Assembly: GCF_030407815.1 (NCBI RefSeq) | Contig: NZ_JASDCS010000006.1 | Location: 283,655-347,654, forward strand | Direction of reading: 5' to 3' | Source: Psychrobacter sp. APC 3281 | GTDB lineage: Bacteria; Pseudomonadota; Gammaproteobacteria; Pseudomonadales; Moraxellaceae | DNA: 64,000 nucleotides | In this document: one piece after another, positions 9,930-19,076 of the stretch | How the letters are laid out: every line of letters begins with the position of its first letter | How positions within the stretch are numbered: position 1 is the stretch's first letter | Program-made: the position numbers and the translations under genes | Notes under the pieces: generated by a model | What the model was told of the DNA's origin: nothing | What the model saw: the letters and a program-made list of their open reading frames with translations, nothing else | Database searches by the model: none

Positions 9930-10901
9930 TTAATTAACTTCTGCACTGCTGTTATCTGTATTGCTATCGTCAACGTTATATAAACCCGTTGATAAATAAC
10001 GATCGCCACGATCGCAGACAATAAAAGCAATAACAGCATTAGGATTTGCTTTTGCCACTTGGGTCGCTGCCCACGCAGCTGCGCCCGAAGATACTCCAGC
10101 AAAGATACCTTCAGTCTTCGCCAATTTACGCATATAGACTTCGGCAATACGCTGATCGATATCCATCATTTCATCAATCAAGTCTGCATCAAAAATACCT
10201 GGCATATAGGCAGCAGGCCAACGGCGAATGCCAGCAATAGAGGCTTCTTCGTCAGGCTGTAGGCCAATGATTTTGACGTCTGGATTTTGCTCTTTTAAAT
10301 AACGTGACACACCGGTAATCGTACCTGTCGTGCCCATCGAGCTAATAAAATGCGTAATTTTACCTTCTGTCTGTGCCCATAGCTCAGGGCCTGTAGTCAG
10401 GTAATGTGCTTGGCTATTGTCAGGATTATTAAACTGATCTAATACAACCCCTTTGCCATCTGCTTGCATCTGTAATGCCAAATCACGCGCAGCTTCCATA
10501 CCTTCGTCTACTTCAATCAGCGTTGCGCCATAAGCAATCATGGCATCTTTACGTTCTTGGGTAGAGTTGGTTGGCATCAGCAATGTTATTGGGTAGCCAC
10601 GCATTGCAGCGACCATGGCCAATGCAATACCAGTATTGCCACTAGTGGCTTCAATCAACATGTCGCCAGGCTTAATATCACCGCGTTGTTCTGCTTGATA
10701 AATCATATTAAAAGCAGGGCGATCCTTTACAGAACCCGCTGGATTATTGCCTTCAAGCTTAGCTAGTACTGTGGCACCATTGGCAATGTGCTCTTGCTCA
10801 GGCAGGCGTTGAAGTTTCACCAATGGCGTTTGACCAACGCAATCAGCGAGGGTAGTGATTTGAGTAATGAAGTTAGCATTTGACATGGCCGTAGTGGACA
10901 T
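9930..10901 (-). CDS. cysM: Cysteine synthase B (O-acetylserine sulfhydrylase) CysM
   Basis: CysM is the PLP enzyme that turns O-acetylserine and sulfide or thiosulfate into cysteine or S-sulfocysteine in the cytoplasm. The PLP lysine is Lys59 in NNPAGSVKDR. The substrate loop EATSGNTGIALA and the phosphate-binding SSMGTTGTITGVSRYL are intact, and the C-terminal FAGVSSGAAAWAA is typical. CysM is preferred over CysK because of the RRWPAAYMPGIFD loop and the genomic position beside rlmD/relA and the GacS/BarA kinase, which is the conserved cysM site in Pseudomonas. An AAAAGGATA site supports the ATG. The gene is divergent from the kinase across a 592-base gap. Confidence 0.95.
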   Translation of the reverse strand: MSTTAMSNANFITQITTLADCVGQTPLVKLQRLPEQEHIANGATVLAKLEGNNPAGSVKDRPAFNMIYQAEQRGDIKPGDMLIEATSGNTGIALAMVAAMRGYPITLLMPTNSTQERKDAMIAYGATLIEVDEGMEAARDLALQMQADGKGVVLDQFNNPDNSQAHYLTTGPELWAQTEGKITHFISSMGTTGTITGVSRYLKEQNPDVKIIGLQPDEEASIAGIRRWPAAYMPGIFDADLIDEMMDIDQRIAEVYMRKLAKTEGIFAGVSSGAAAWAATQVAKANPNAVIAFIVCDRGDRYLSTGLYNVDDSNTDNSSAEVN

Positions 10902-11493
10902 AAAGTATCCTTTTCTATTTTTTAAATATGTTTTTAATGGCTTGTTTTTGATGGAAGCGCTGTTTTTATTGTTTGATCATAATTTTAGACAGTCGCTTGG
11001 GTTATAGGTTTACGGTGATAAGCGAGCTAAAAACGAAAGGCATTAGAGTGCGCTCTCATATGTTATGACTATGAGCGATATATTGTGGTAAATAAAAAGT
11101 GGCTTTATTATATCATTTTGTTTTCAGCTGCGCTTATCGCATCAAGGATTAATAGTCACTGTATCAGGTCAATGTCAATATTACGTTGAGGGTTGCAAAA
11201 GTAGAGTTGATAGCTTAAAGCCATATTCTCTTTAACATAGAGTGGTGGGCACTTTAATTATAACGTTGTTCATCACATGGAATGCCTAACCAGAACTTAG
11301 AGAATCCTGTTAAGATAATCTTGAGCTGTACAGTAGTTGCCCCGTCAAAATCAGTTAATTTATTAACGATTAATAGCTTCATTAAGAGTAGCGCCTTACC
11401 CAGATGCTCTAATACGACACGCTACAAGTATCACGAATACTGACATTATCACAAAAATTCACGGCAAGAACCTTAGTAGAGAGTAAACCCAGC
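10902..11493. other. Long divergent intergenic region, cysM / hybrid kinase
   Basis: These 592 bases separate two outward-facing genes and must carry both promoters. I found no convincing gene, RNA or strong inverted repeat. Confidence 0.5.
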
Positions 11494-14400
11494 ATGGCAT
11501 ATAAAAAACGTTTCGATACCAGTAGTGCTTATGGTCAGCTGATCATACTGGTGTTTTTGCCTATCTGTGTGTTGGCAGCAGTAGGCGGCATCTTGGTATT
11601 TCACGAAACCATGCGTGCGAGTGACTCGGAGCAAGAAGTATTGGCTGAAGCAGTACTTATTCGCTACACACCAGTCATAGCTGAACTGATTCCTGAGCTG
11701 CTAGAACAAGAGCGCCAACAAGTAGGGAGTAGTGCTGAGAGGACCCAGCAAGCGGCAATGACGACGCTAGAGGGTATCCAAGATAAGCTTGGACGTATGC
11801 AGTCTGAGCAGCATGTACAGCGCATTGCTATTATTAATGAAGGCAATCAAATACTGGCAACAGTCGGTTATGGTCTCAATGAAGAATGGCCGCTAATCAG
11901 TGATTCCGCAAGCTTTTTGTCACAACGACCAACACCTGTAGGTACAGCGTATGGCAGTGTATTGGGAGAATTTGAAGGGCAGACATTGTGGCTGCTCGTC
12001 GATATGGATAATGAGCCGCTCTATATTGCACGCTACCGTATTGCGATGGCGTTAGTGATTACTGGTTTATTTACTATCCTGATTCTACTACTGAGCCTAA
12101 ATATCTATTCAAAACGTTGGATTGCCCCCATTTATGAGCTGCGGTTGCAGTTGCAACGTACCCATGTTGATAATTTATACCAACCTGTACCCGTTGAGTC
12201 AGATGGTGAGCTGAATTTATTACAGCAAGATCTGGTCAGAACATTGCGCCGCTTACATAGAAGCTTTCAAGAGCTCAAAGACCATGCCGAGCAGACTGAG
12301 GATGATTTACGGTTGGCATTTGATGAGATGGAGATGCAAAACATTTCTATTCGAAATGCACGTGATGCAGCAATTTCAACCAGCCAAGCAAAGTCTGCAT
12401 TTTTAGCCAATATCAGTCATGAACTGCGTACACCATTGAATAGTATCGATGGTTTTATTAACTTGCTGGCACGTCACGGTGAGCTTAATCCCGAGCAGGA
12501 CTTGTATGTACAGACCATACGTAAGTCCTCAGCACACTTGCTCGCTTTGGTAAATGATGTCTTAGATTTTTCTAAGATTGAAGCAGGCAAGCTGGTATTG
12601 GATCGCCATGAGTTCGATCTCTATGACACCATTTATGATGTGGTCGATATGCTATCTCCTGTCTCTGCGGAGAAGGGTTTACGCATGGCGGTGCTTTTTT
12701 ACAATGATGTGCCGATGCGTATCAACGGCGATGCGTTACGTCTCAAGCAAGTATTGACCAATATCGTTGGTAATGCCATTAAGTTTACCGATAGTGGTGA
12801 TGTGGTGGTGCGTGTGAGCTTAGATGACCACCGTGATAATTATCTGATGATTAGCGTGCAAGATAGTGGAAAAGGTATTTCTCTGGCAGATCAAAAAATG
12901 CTGTTCCAAAGCTTTAGCCAAGGCGATCCATCAATCACGCGTCAGTATGGCGGTACAGGGTTGGGTCTGGTCATCTCCAAACAGTTAACACGCTTGATGG
13001 GCGGTGATATTGGGTTTCATGATAATGCTCAAGAGAATATTGCCAATCAAGGTGCGACATTTTGGTTTCGCATGCCAGCCCATGTTGATGTGTTAGAGGC
13101 AGCCACAGGGCAGACGATTGAATTGCCAGTATTGGCGCCACTGGCAAGCGAGACCGATGAATTTAATGTACTGGTTTGGATCAATCATACCGCTTCGATA
13201 CAGGTACTCAAGGCCAGCTTGCAGTATTTACCAATTAAATTGACTCAAGCCAACTCATTACCGGGTGTACTTGAGTCATTAAAAGAGCACGGTAATTATT
13301 GGGATTGGGTCATCGTTGATGATGATACCCAAGACGATATGATGGCGCTCCTCAAGCAAATTCGTCTGCATTATCAAGGTAAGCTTGCTGTGTTTGGCTA
13401 CCAAGTGGCGGCCGATCAAGCGCTACTCAACCGCTATCATGCCAACATACTGTATGAGCCATTAGACAAAAGACAGCTATATGCAATGCTCGATACTCAA
13501 AGCCGTAGTACGCCGCAAAGCCTGCAGGAACCACGCTGGAAAGGGGTCACGGTACTGGCAGTTGATGACCATTTGCCCAATTTACTAGTGCTTGATGCTC
13601 TACTGAGCGAGCTAGGGATTCAGGTAGTTACTGCGAGCAGTGGGTTTGATGCTATTGAGATAATCAGTAAACAACAAACCAAAAACATCAAAACTGCTAA
13701 GAGCGATAAGCAAAGTCTATCGAATAAAACGCAACTCTCTAAAGCAGAAACACGTGATGAGATAAACAAGAAAACAAATAGCGCGTTCTATCATGAGGAC
13801 ACGAGCGCTGAAGATAAAGCAGCTACGCAAGACAAAGACAAAGACAATATTGATTTGATATTTATGGATATTCAAATGCCGCGTATGTCAGGTCATGAGG
13901 CAGCTAAGCAGATTCGAAATATCGAAAATGCGGATAGTCGTATCCCTATTATCGCTCTGACAGCTCACGGGTTAGCAGATGAACGTGACAAACTTATAGC
14001 CAGCGGTATCAATGACTATGTCGGCAAACCTATTAGCCAACCTCAGTTATTGCAAGTGCTACAGAAATGGCTTGGTCGTAAGAGTACCATACCACAATTG
14101 ACCGCGTTGCCCGATACAGATTTGCAGAGCTTTGGCTTACAGCATCCTGACTTACAGGGTGATAACTTACAAGGTGCTAATGTACAGGATGCTAATGTAC
14201 GGGCTACCGACTCATCAGAGGCTGAACTAACTGCTATAGACTCGCTGCGCGGTTACTCAATCAACGATAATGGTTTATCGAACGACTTACTCCCTAACAA
14301 GGTAAATAATAAAGAGTCTCAAGCCAGTTCAGGTATGTCTTCAGATGACTCAACCGCTACTTATCCAATAATAAGAGGAGACGGGGTAGATCGTAATAGT

Positions 14401-15129
14401 ACTTCTGTCAGTAGCGAGCCAAAAATTACCCGTCCATTATCCTTGAAAAAAATCCGTGATGATTATTTGCGTGATAGCCAGCCTCGTGAAAACTATAGAC
14501 GAGATGCTGCGCGTGATATTCAACCGCGCTATGAGAGCTTACGTCTACAAAAACAAGGTCAGTCGCCACTACTACAATCAACAACAAAGTCTATCGACAA
14601 ATCTCAAGATGAAAGCCCTCAAGACCAAAGCTTTCAAGATAGGACAGCTAATTCTAACTCGATTTTACACGAGCAAATCAATAATGACCTTAGCAACAAT
14701 AATATCAGCAAAAGTGATACCTCAAACATTTTAGATTGGCAAGATGCGCTCACTCGTTCAGCGAACAAACCTGAATTGGCGGCCAAGCTTATTATCATGA
14801 TGATCGATACTATCAATGATGAAAAACAGGCACTCATTCAGGCATGGGAAGCGCATGACCGCAATATGCTGGCACAGATTGCCCATCGTATACTGGGTGG
14901 GAGTCGATATACAGGTGTACCACAATTGCGTCAGGCTAGCCAAGATTTAGAAGATAAGTGCTTGCTGAATGTACAGCATACAACACCTGTGCAATTTGCA
15001 ATGATTGAGCCATATTATGAGGCATTATTAACGGCGCTAGACAACTTGCAAAAGGTAGATTTATCTTCTTATCCGCAGCTTAATTATCATCGCTTAAGCG
15101 AAAATGATATGACGTGGAAAATGATATAA
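11494..15129 (+). CDS. barA: Hybrid sensor histidine kinase of the BarA/GacS type
   Basis: This inner-membrane tripartite kinase is expected to sense metabolic state and pass phosphate by His-Asp-His relay to a GacA/UvrY-type regulator, which is not in this window. Order: TM1 (about 16-36), periplasmic domain, TM2 (about 180-205), HAMP and coiled coil, HisKA with His309 (SHELRTPLN), HATPase (NIVGNAIKF, DSGKGI, GGTGLGL), an inactive-looking receiver, an active receiver with Asp691/Asp692 and phospho-acceptor Asp792 (FMDIQMP), a long Ser/Gln/Asn-rich linker, and an Hpt domain with His1131 (AHRILGGS). At 1211 residues it is far longer than E. coli BarA (about 918). The excess is a roughly 60-residue insertion inside the active receiver (about 727-785) and the linker (about 850-1080). 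Synteny with cysM, rlmD and relA supports the assignment. Confidence 0.9.
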   Translation: MAYKKRFDTSSAYGQLIILVFLPICVLAAVGGILVFHETMRASDSEQEVLAEAVLIRYTPVIAELIPELLEQERQQVGSSAERTQQAAMTTLEGIQDKLGRMQSEQHVQRIAIINEGNQILATVGYGLNEEWPLISDSASFLSQRPTPVGTAYGSVLGEFEGQTLWLLVDMDNEPLYIARYRIAMALVITGLFTILILLLSLNIYSKRWIAPIYELRLQLQRTHVDNLYQPVPVESDGELNLLQQDLVRTLRRLHRSFQELKDHAEQTEDDLRLAFDEMEMQNISIRNARDAAISTSQAKSAFLANISHELRTPLNSIDGFINLLARHGELNPEQDLYVQTIRKSSAHLLALVNDVLDFSKIEAGKLVLDRHEFDLYDTIYDVVDMLSPVSAEKGLRMAVLFYNDVPMRINGDALRLKQVLTNIVGNAIKFTDSGDVVVRVSLDDHRDNYLMISVQDSGKGISLADQKMLFQSFSQGDPSITRQYGGTGLGLVISKQLTRLMGGDIGFHDNAQENIANQGATFWFRMPAHVDVLEAATGQTIELPVLAPLASETDEFNVLVWINHTASIQVLKASLQYLPIKLTQANSLPGVLESLKEHGNYWDWVIVDDDTQDDMMALLKQIRLHYQGKLAVFGYQVAADQALLNRYHANILYEPLDKRQLYAMLDTQSRSTPQSLQEPRWKGVTVLAVDDHLPNLLVLDALLSELGIQVVTASSGFDAIEIISKQQTKNIKTAKSDKQSLSNKTQLSKAETRDEINKKTNSAFYHEDTSAEDKAATQDKDKDNIDLIFMDIQMPRMSGHEAAKQIRNIENADSRIPIIALTAHGLADERDKLIASGINDYVGKPISQPQLLQVLQKWLGRKSTIPQLTALPDTDLQSFGLQHPDLQGDNLQGANVQDANVRATDSSEAELTAIDSLRGYSINDNGLSNDLLPNKVNNKESQASSGMSSDDSTATYPIIRGDGVDRNSTSVSSEPKITRPLSLKKIRDDYLRDSQPRENYRRDAARDIQPRYESLRLQKQGQSPLLQSTTKSIDKSQDESPQDQSFQDRTANSNSILHEQINNDLSNNNISKSDTSNILDWQDALTRSANKPELAAKLIIMMIDTINDEKQALIQAWEAHDRNMLAQIAHRILGGSRYTGVPQLRQASQDLEDKCLLNVQHTTPVQFAMIEPYYEALLTALDNLQKVDLSSYPQLNYHRLSENDMTWKMI

Positions 15130-15352
15130 GTTGAGGGTAAGGCAAAACAGACAAAATCATTCAGGTTCAGAGAGCGATAGGTAATCTTGTTAGATTTGCT
15201 TATCGCTGTTAGCTAGGTGCTCTGTGTCTGCTGTATATGAAATTGACTATAGTATCGTGGCAGTCAGTTATTACTACGGTACAACAAAGACAAGCCTGCT
15301 AATATTGTGAATATCAGCACCATATTTATTTTATTCATTAATAAGGATTGTT

Positions 15353-16165
15353 ATGAACGCGATTGCAAGTTACCAGTATGAGACCTTACAAGTTAGTATT
15401 ACAGACAACATACTGACGGTTACCTTAAATCGTCCACATAAAAAAAATGCCATGAGTTTTCAGGTAATCAATGAGCTGATTAAGCTGGCAGGTCGCATTA
15501 GTAAGGATAGAACCATACGAGCAGTCATTCTAAATGGGGCAGAGGGAACGTTTTGTGCAGGTATTGATTTAGGAGACTTAAATCATCCAAAAAACACAGC
15601 ATTTGCGCTTTGGGAATTGATTAAGCCATGGCAAAGTGCGTTCCAACGGGTGTGCTTGGTATGGCGTGATCTGCCAGTACCTGTCATAGCCGTATTAGAA
15701 GGATATTGTATCGGCGCTGGGTTACAGTTGGCGTTGGCTTGTGACGTACGTATCAGTCATCCTGATTGTCAATTATCTATTATGGAAGCTAAATGGGGGT
15801 TAGTGCCAGATATGGGACTGACTCAATCGGCATTTGGGGTCCTACGAGAAGATACTCTAAAAGAACTCGCCATGAGCGCTCGTATCATCGATGCTAATGA
15901 AGGCAAAGAGTTAGGCTTGATTAGCCACTGTAGTGAGGCGCCTCTTGAACAAGCACAAAAGCTTGCTGCCGAGTTTGCAGAGCGCTCTCCTGATGCGGTG
16001 CTAGCAAGCAAACGTGTGATAAATGCGATGTATGATCAACCTGCCAAGACTTTATATAAAGAAAAAGCATGGCAGCTTAAAATGATGCTTGGTCGCAATC
16101 GTAAGCTTGCCCTCAGAAAAGCAAAGCAGGCCAGCACTTTATTTGGCAAACGTCAATTCCGCTAA
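15353..16165 (+). CDS. Enoyl-CoA hydratase/isomerase (crotonase) family protein
   Basis: This is a crotonase-fold enzyme acting on an acyl-CoA thioester. The oxyanion-hole segments are visible: GTFCAGIDLGDL and GYCIGAGLQLALACDVRI. The EAKWGLVPDMG segment supplies the position that carries a catalytic Glu in hydratases, but here the residues are less standard, so hydratase, isomerase or another reaction are all possible. At 270 residues it is a stand-alone single-domain member. The start has an AATAAGGAT site. It is flanked by the hybrid kinase and a drug transporter, with no other fatty-acid genes nearby, so the pathway cannot be read from context. Confidence 0.88.
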   Translation: MNAIASYQYETLQVSITDNILTVTLNRPHKKNAMSFQVINELIKLAGRISKDRTIRAVILNGAEGTFCAGIDLGDLNHPKNTAFALWELIKPWQSAFQRVCLVWRDLPVPVIAVLEGYCIGAGLQLALACDVRISHPDCQLSIMEAKWGLVPDMGLTQSAFGVLREDTLKELAMSARIIDANEGKELGLISHCSEAPLEQAQKLAAEFAERSPDAVLASKRVINAMYDQPAKTLYKEKAWQLKMMLGRNRKLALRKAKQASTLFGKRQFR

Positions 16166-16519
16166 ATTTTTGCTATCAGTAAACTTTCTAGTGTTATTTT
16201 CGTTTGATTCATTCTGATAAAAGAAATTGCCATCTAAAAAAACCAGATATATTTTGGTAAATTATTTTAACAGGTTTAATTGTTAGCGGTTGTTTCACCA
16301 ATATCTTATAGCCATTGAAATGCAAGCAGATAGCACGATATAGCATTGTCTGCTTGCACCGATGTGGGTAAAGATGCACTATTGTTGTTAAAGGTATCTA
16401 TTTTGATTACTGGATAAGCCTGTGAAATGATGAAAGCCTACCTAACAACACATGCAAGCAATTAAACGTCGAAAAATAAAATATTAAAAATAATAGCCAC
16501 TATATAAAACGGTCTAAAT
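16166..16519. other. Intergenic region before the Bcr/CflA transporter
   Basis: This 354-base A+T-rich stretch contains no gene or strong hairpin that I can support. It probably carries the promoter of the following transporter. Confidence 0.45.
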
Positions 16520-17779
16520 ATGTCTGCTTCAAAACCCTCCCTTCCAAACAAACCTATCGCTTCTGAGCGAGTGCGCTCTGCTGATTTGCCTGTTGCATGG
16601 ATTATGATGCTTGGGCTGATGGTTGCGGTAGGGCCATTATCGATTGATATGTATCTGCCAGCATTGCCATCGATGGCCGATGATTTCGGTGTCTCAACGG
16701 CCTTTATGGCCAACTCTGTCCCTGCATACTTTTTAGGTTTGGTATTTGGGCAACTATTTTACGGACCTTTTAGTGACCGTGTTGGCCGTGTCAAACCTTT
16801 ATATATAGGTATGACGCTGTATGTTATCGCTTCTATTCTTTGTGCGACTACTGATAATGAGTACGTACTGTTTGCAGGCCGGACCCTACAAGCTCTGGGC
16901 GCATGTGTCGGTGCAGTAGTTACTCGCGCTGCGATTCGAGATCGCCTCACTGCCAAACAAACGGCAAAAGCTTTCTCCATTATGATTTTAGTGATGGGGT
17001 TAGCGCCCATATTGGCACCGTCGCTTGGCGCGCTATTCTTACAGTTTTTTGATTGGCATTCTATCTTTTGGTTTTTAGCTGCATTTGGCGCTCTAAACTT
17101 GCTACTTACCAAGTTTTTCTTTTTTGAAACTTTGACCGAAGAAAATCGCAATGTACGCCCTGCAAGAGAAGTGCTCAGTCAATATTGGGATTTATTAAAA
17201 GACCCGACTTTTAACTATCCAGCAATTGGTGGCGGTTTGTTAATGGGAGCAATGTTTGTCTATATCAGCTCGGCTTCTGAGCTAATTATGGATACTTATG
17301 GCGTCTCAGCGACACATTTCGCTTGGTTGTTCGGAATGAATGCGGCAGGTTTTGTAGGTTTGACTCAGTTAAACCAATGGCTTACCAATCGCTTTCGAAT
17401 ACTAAGTATTTTGCGATTTGGGGCGATGATGCAGGTTATCTCTGCGGGTTTGCTATTCGCGATCGGCTTGCTTCTAGGGACGGACGCTTGGTTACCACTG
17501 GTGCTGGCTTGTATTTTCTTTTGTATCGCAGGATTGGGTCTGACCCAGCCCAATGCTTCTGCAATTGCGCTCGCTTTTCAGAAACGCCGTGCTGGTATGG
17601 CAAGTGCGCTACAAGGTTCGCTAATGTTTTCAGTCGGTATCTTTGGCGGTTTGTTATTGAACCTATTTCCAGTCAATCCAGTTCTCAAAGTTGGTATTGC
17701 CCTGTTCTCACTAATGAGTTTCGGTTCTTTCCTGATTTGGAAAATTGATCGTGATCTAAATTTGGACGATGCAGAGTAA
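16520..17779 (+). CDS. MFS multidrug transporter, Bcr/CflA type
   Basis: This is a 12-helix proton-driven drug exporter of the DHA1 branch in the inner membrane. The N-terminal LSIDMYLPALPSM in TM1 is the Bcr/CflA hallmark, and motif A appears between TM2 and TM3 as FSDRVGRVKPLYIG. Hydrophobic helices are spread evenly over the 419 residues, with a short cytoplasmic N-terminal tail. Likely substrates are chloramphenicol- or bicyclomycin-like compounds by family analogy; the sequence does not say which. No regulator gene is adjacent. No good ribosome binding site is visible before the ATG, so an alternative start a few codons later is possible. Confidence 0.9.
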   Translation: MSASKPSLPNKPIASERVRSADLPVAWIMMLGLMVAVGPLSIDMYLPALPSMADDFGVSTAFMANSVPAYFLGLVFGQLFYGPFSDRVGRVKPLYIGMTLYVIASILCATTDNEYVLFAGRTLQALGACVGAVVTRAAIRDRLTAKQTAKAFSIMILVMGLAPILAPSLGALFLQFFDWHSIFWFLAAFGALNLLLTKFFFFETLTEENRNVRPAREVLSQYWDLLKDPTFNYPAIGGGLLMGAMFVYISSASELIMDTYGVSATHFAWLFGMNAAGFVGLTQLNQWLTNRFRILSILRFGAMMQVISAGLLFAIGLLLGTDAWLPLVLACIFFCIAGLGLTQPNASAIALAFQKRRAGMASALQGSLMFSVGIFGGLLLNLFPVNPVLKVGIALFSLMSFGSFLIWKIDRDLNLDDAE

Positions 17780-17810
17780 CAGCGCCTCTATTTTAAGTTA
17801 GCTGTATTTT

Positions 17811-17851
17811 AAAAAGCACTCATACGTTCACAGCGTATGAGTGCTTTTTTA
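17811..17851 (+). terminator. Terminator of the Bcr/CflA transporter gene
   Basis: AAAAAGCACTCATACG pairs perfectly with CGTATGAGTGCTTTTT and is followed by more T. Confidence 0.9.
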
Positions 17852-18130
17852 TGTTGAATACTTATTCAGTTAAGAATCAAGTCTTATAGAGACTTTAAGT
17901 AGCAACGGTTATCAGACTTTAGTAAACATAAGTTGTTCCGAATTATATGCTGTATTTTTTATATATAACTAACTCTAAATAATGCCCAAACATAATTATT
18001 GCAATCGCAAAATTAGGTAAGTATTATCTAACGTAACTTTCTGTAAGTGAATATGTATAGACATTGCTTAACCTTGCTAGATTGTCAATTAATTAAAATG
18101 TAAAACAACGTTAGGTTTCAAGGATAGATT

Positions 18131-18994
18131 ATGAAGCAGTTATATCGAGCGTTACCGATTTTGTTGAGTGTTGGCCTATTTGGCTGTGGTAATTCTGCTA
18201 CTCAAGAAAATGCAAGCGCCCCAGTAAAGGAAAACACAGATAGCTTTGTGAGTAATTTGCCTGATACGGCTCCAGTTATTAAGGTCGGTACTGAAGCCAA
18301 TTATGCTCCTTATGAATTTAAAGATGAATATGGAAATGTAACAGGCTTCGATATAGAACTGATGCAATATATTGGTGAAAATCAAGGTTTTAAAGTTGAA
18401 GTTTATAATGATCCTTGGGAAGGATTGTTTGATAACTTGGATAATAAAAGCCGAGATATGGTAGCAGCAGGTCTTACTTACAGTAGCGAGCGTGCTAGCA
18501 AATATCTGCTTTCAGATGCTTATGCGCCTCTTCCTACTAGCCTTGTATATTTAGACGAGTCATTAAATATTAAGTCATTAGATGATTTAGGTACTTTAAG
18601 AGTAGGTGTATTGACCAGTTCAGAACCTTATGAATACTTCGCACAAGGTAAATATAAATTAGGTTCTTTAGAGCAATATCCGACTACATTTGCAGCGGTA
18701 GAAGCGATGGCACAAGACAAAGTTGATGCTGTCGTAGATGATTCTGGTGTACTCCGTTATACATTAAATGATCTACCCAGTCTGCAGCCACAATACTTTG
18801 ACTATGAAAGCATTAGAGCGGACGGTGCTCGCAAAGTATTTCTAGTAGATAAAGCTCAGCCTGACCTGCTGAAAAAAGTGAATACAGGGTTAAAAGGGTT
18901 AAAAGAAGACGGTACTTACGCAAAGTTAACGACCAAATGGTTTGGTACAGATTTGACAAAAGCATCTTTGCAGCAACAGGAAATGTTGCAGTAA
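18131..18994 (+). CDS. Solute-binding lipoprotein, family 3 (amino-acid type)
   Basis: This is a periplasmic, probably lipid-anchored substrate-binding protein. A lipobox LFGC puts the acylated Cys at residue 19 of a short signal peptide. The mature protein is a family 3 solute-binding domain: GTEANYAPYEFKDEYG followed by GFDIELMQYIGE, then the DMVAAGLTYSSERA hinge region and the DAVVDDSGVLRYTL segment. At 287 residues it is full length. No ABC permease or ATPase gene follows. Instead, 82 bases downstream begins a membrane kinase with CheY and CheX partners. It may therefore present a ligand to the kinase rather than feed a transporter; this is inference from order only. An AAGGATAG site precedes the ATG. 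Confidence 0.87.
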   Translation: MKQLYRALPILLSVGLFGCGNSATQENASAPVKENTDSFVSNLPDTAPVIKVGTEANYAPYEFKDEYGNVTGFDIELMQYIGENQGFKVEVYNDPWEGLFDNLDNKSRDMVAAGLTYSSERASKYLLSDAYAPLPTSLVYLDESLNIKSLDDLGTLRVGVLTSSEPYEYFAQGKYKLGSLEQYPTTFAAVEAMAQDKVDAVVDDSGVLRYTLNDLPSLQPQYFDYESIRADGARKVFLVDKAQPDLLKKVNTGLKGLKEDGTYAKLTTKWFGTDLTKASLQQQEMLQ

Positions 18995-19076
18995 CCCTAA
19001 GCGTAGTAGTTATGGAACGTATTATTTTTAAACAACCATAAATATAAATTTATCTATACATTGAAAGGACTATGCT

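Noticed and set aside
16759..17151. 130-codon minus-strand frame
   Set aside because: Antisense to the Bcr/CflA transporter; no family resemblance.
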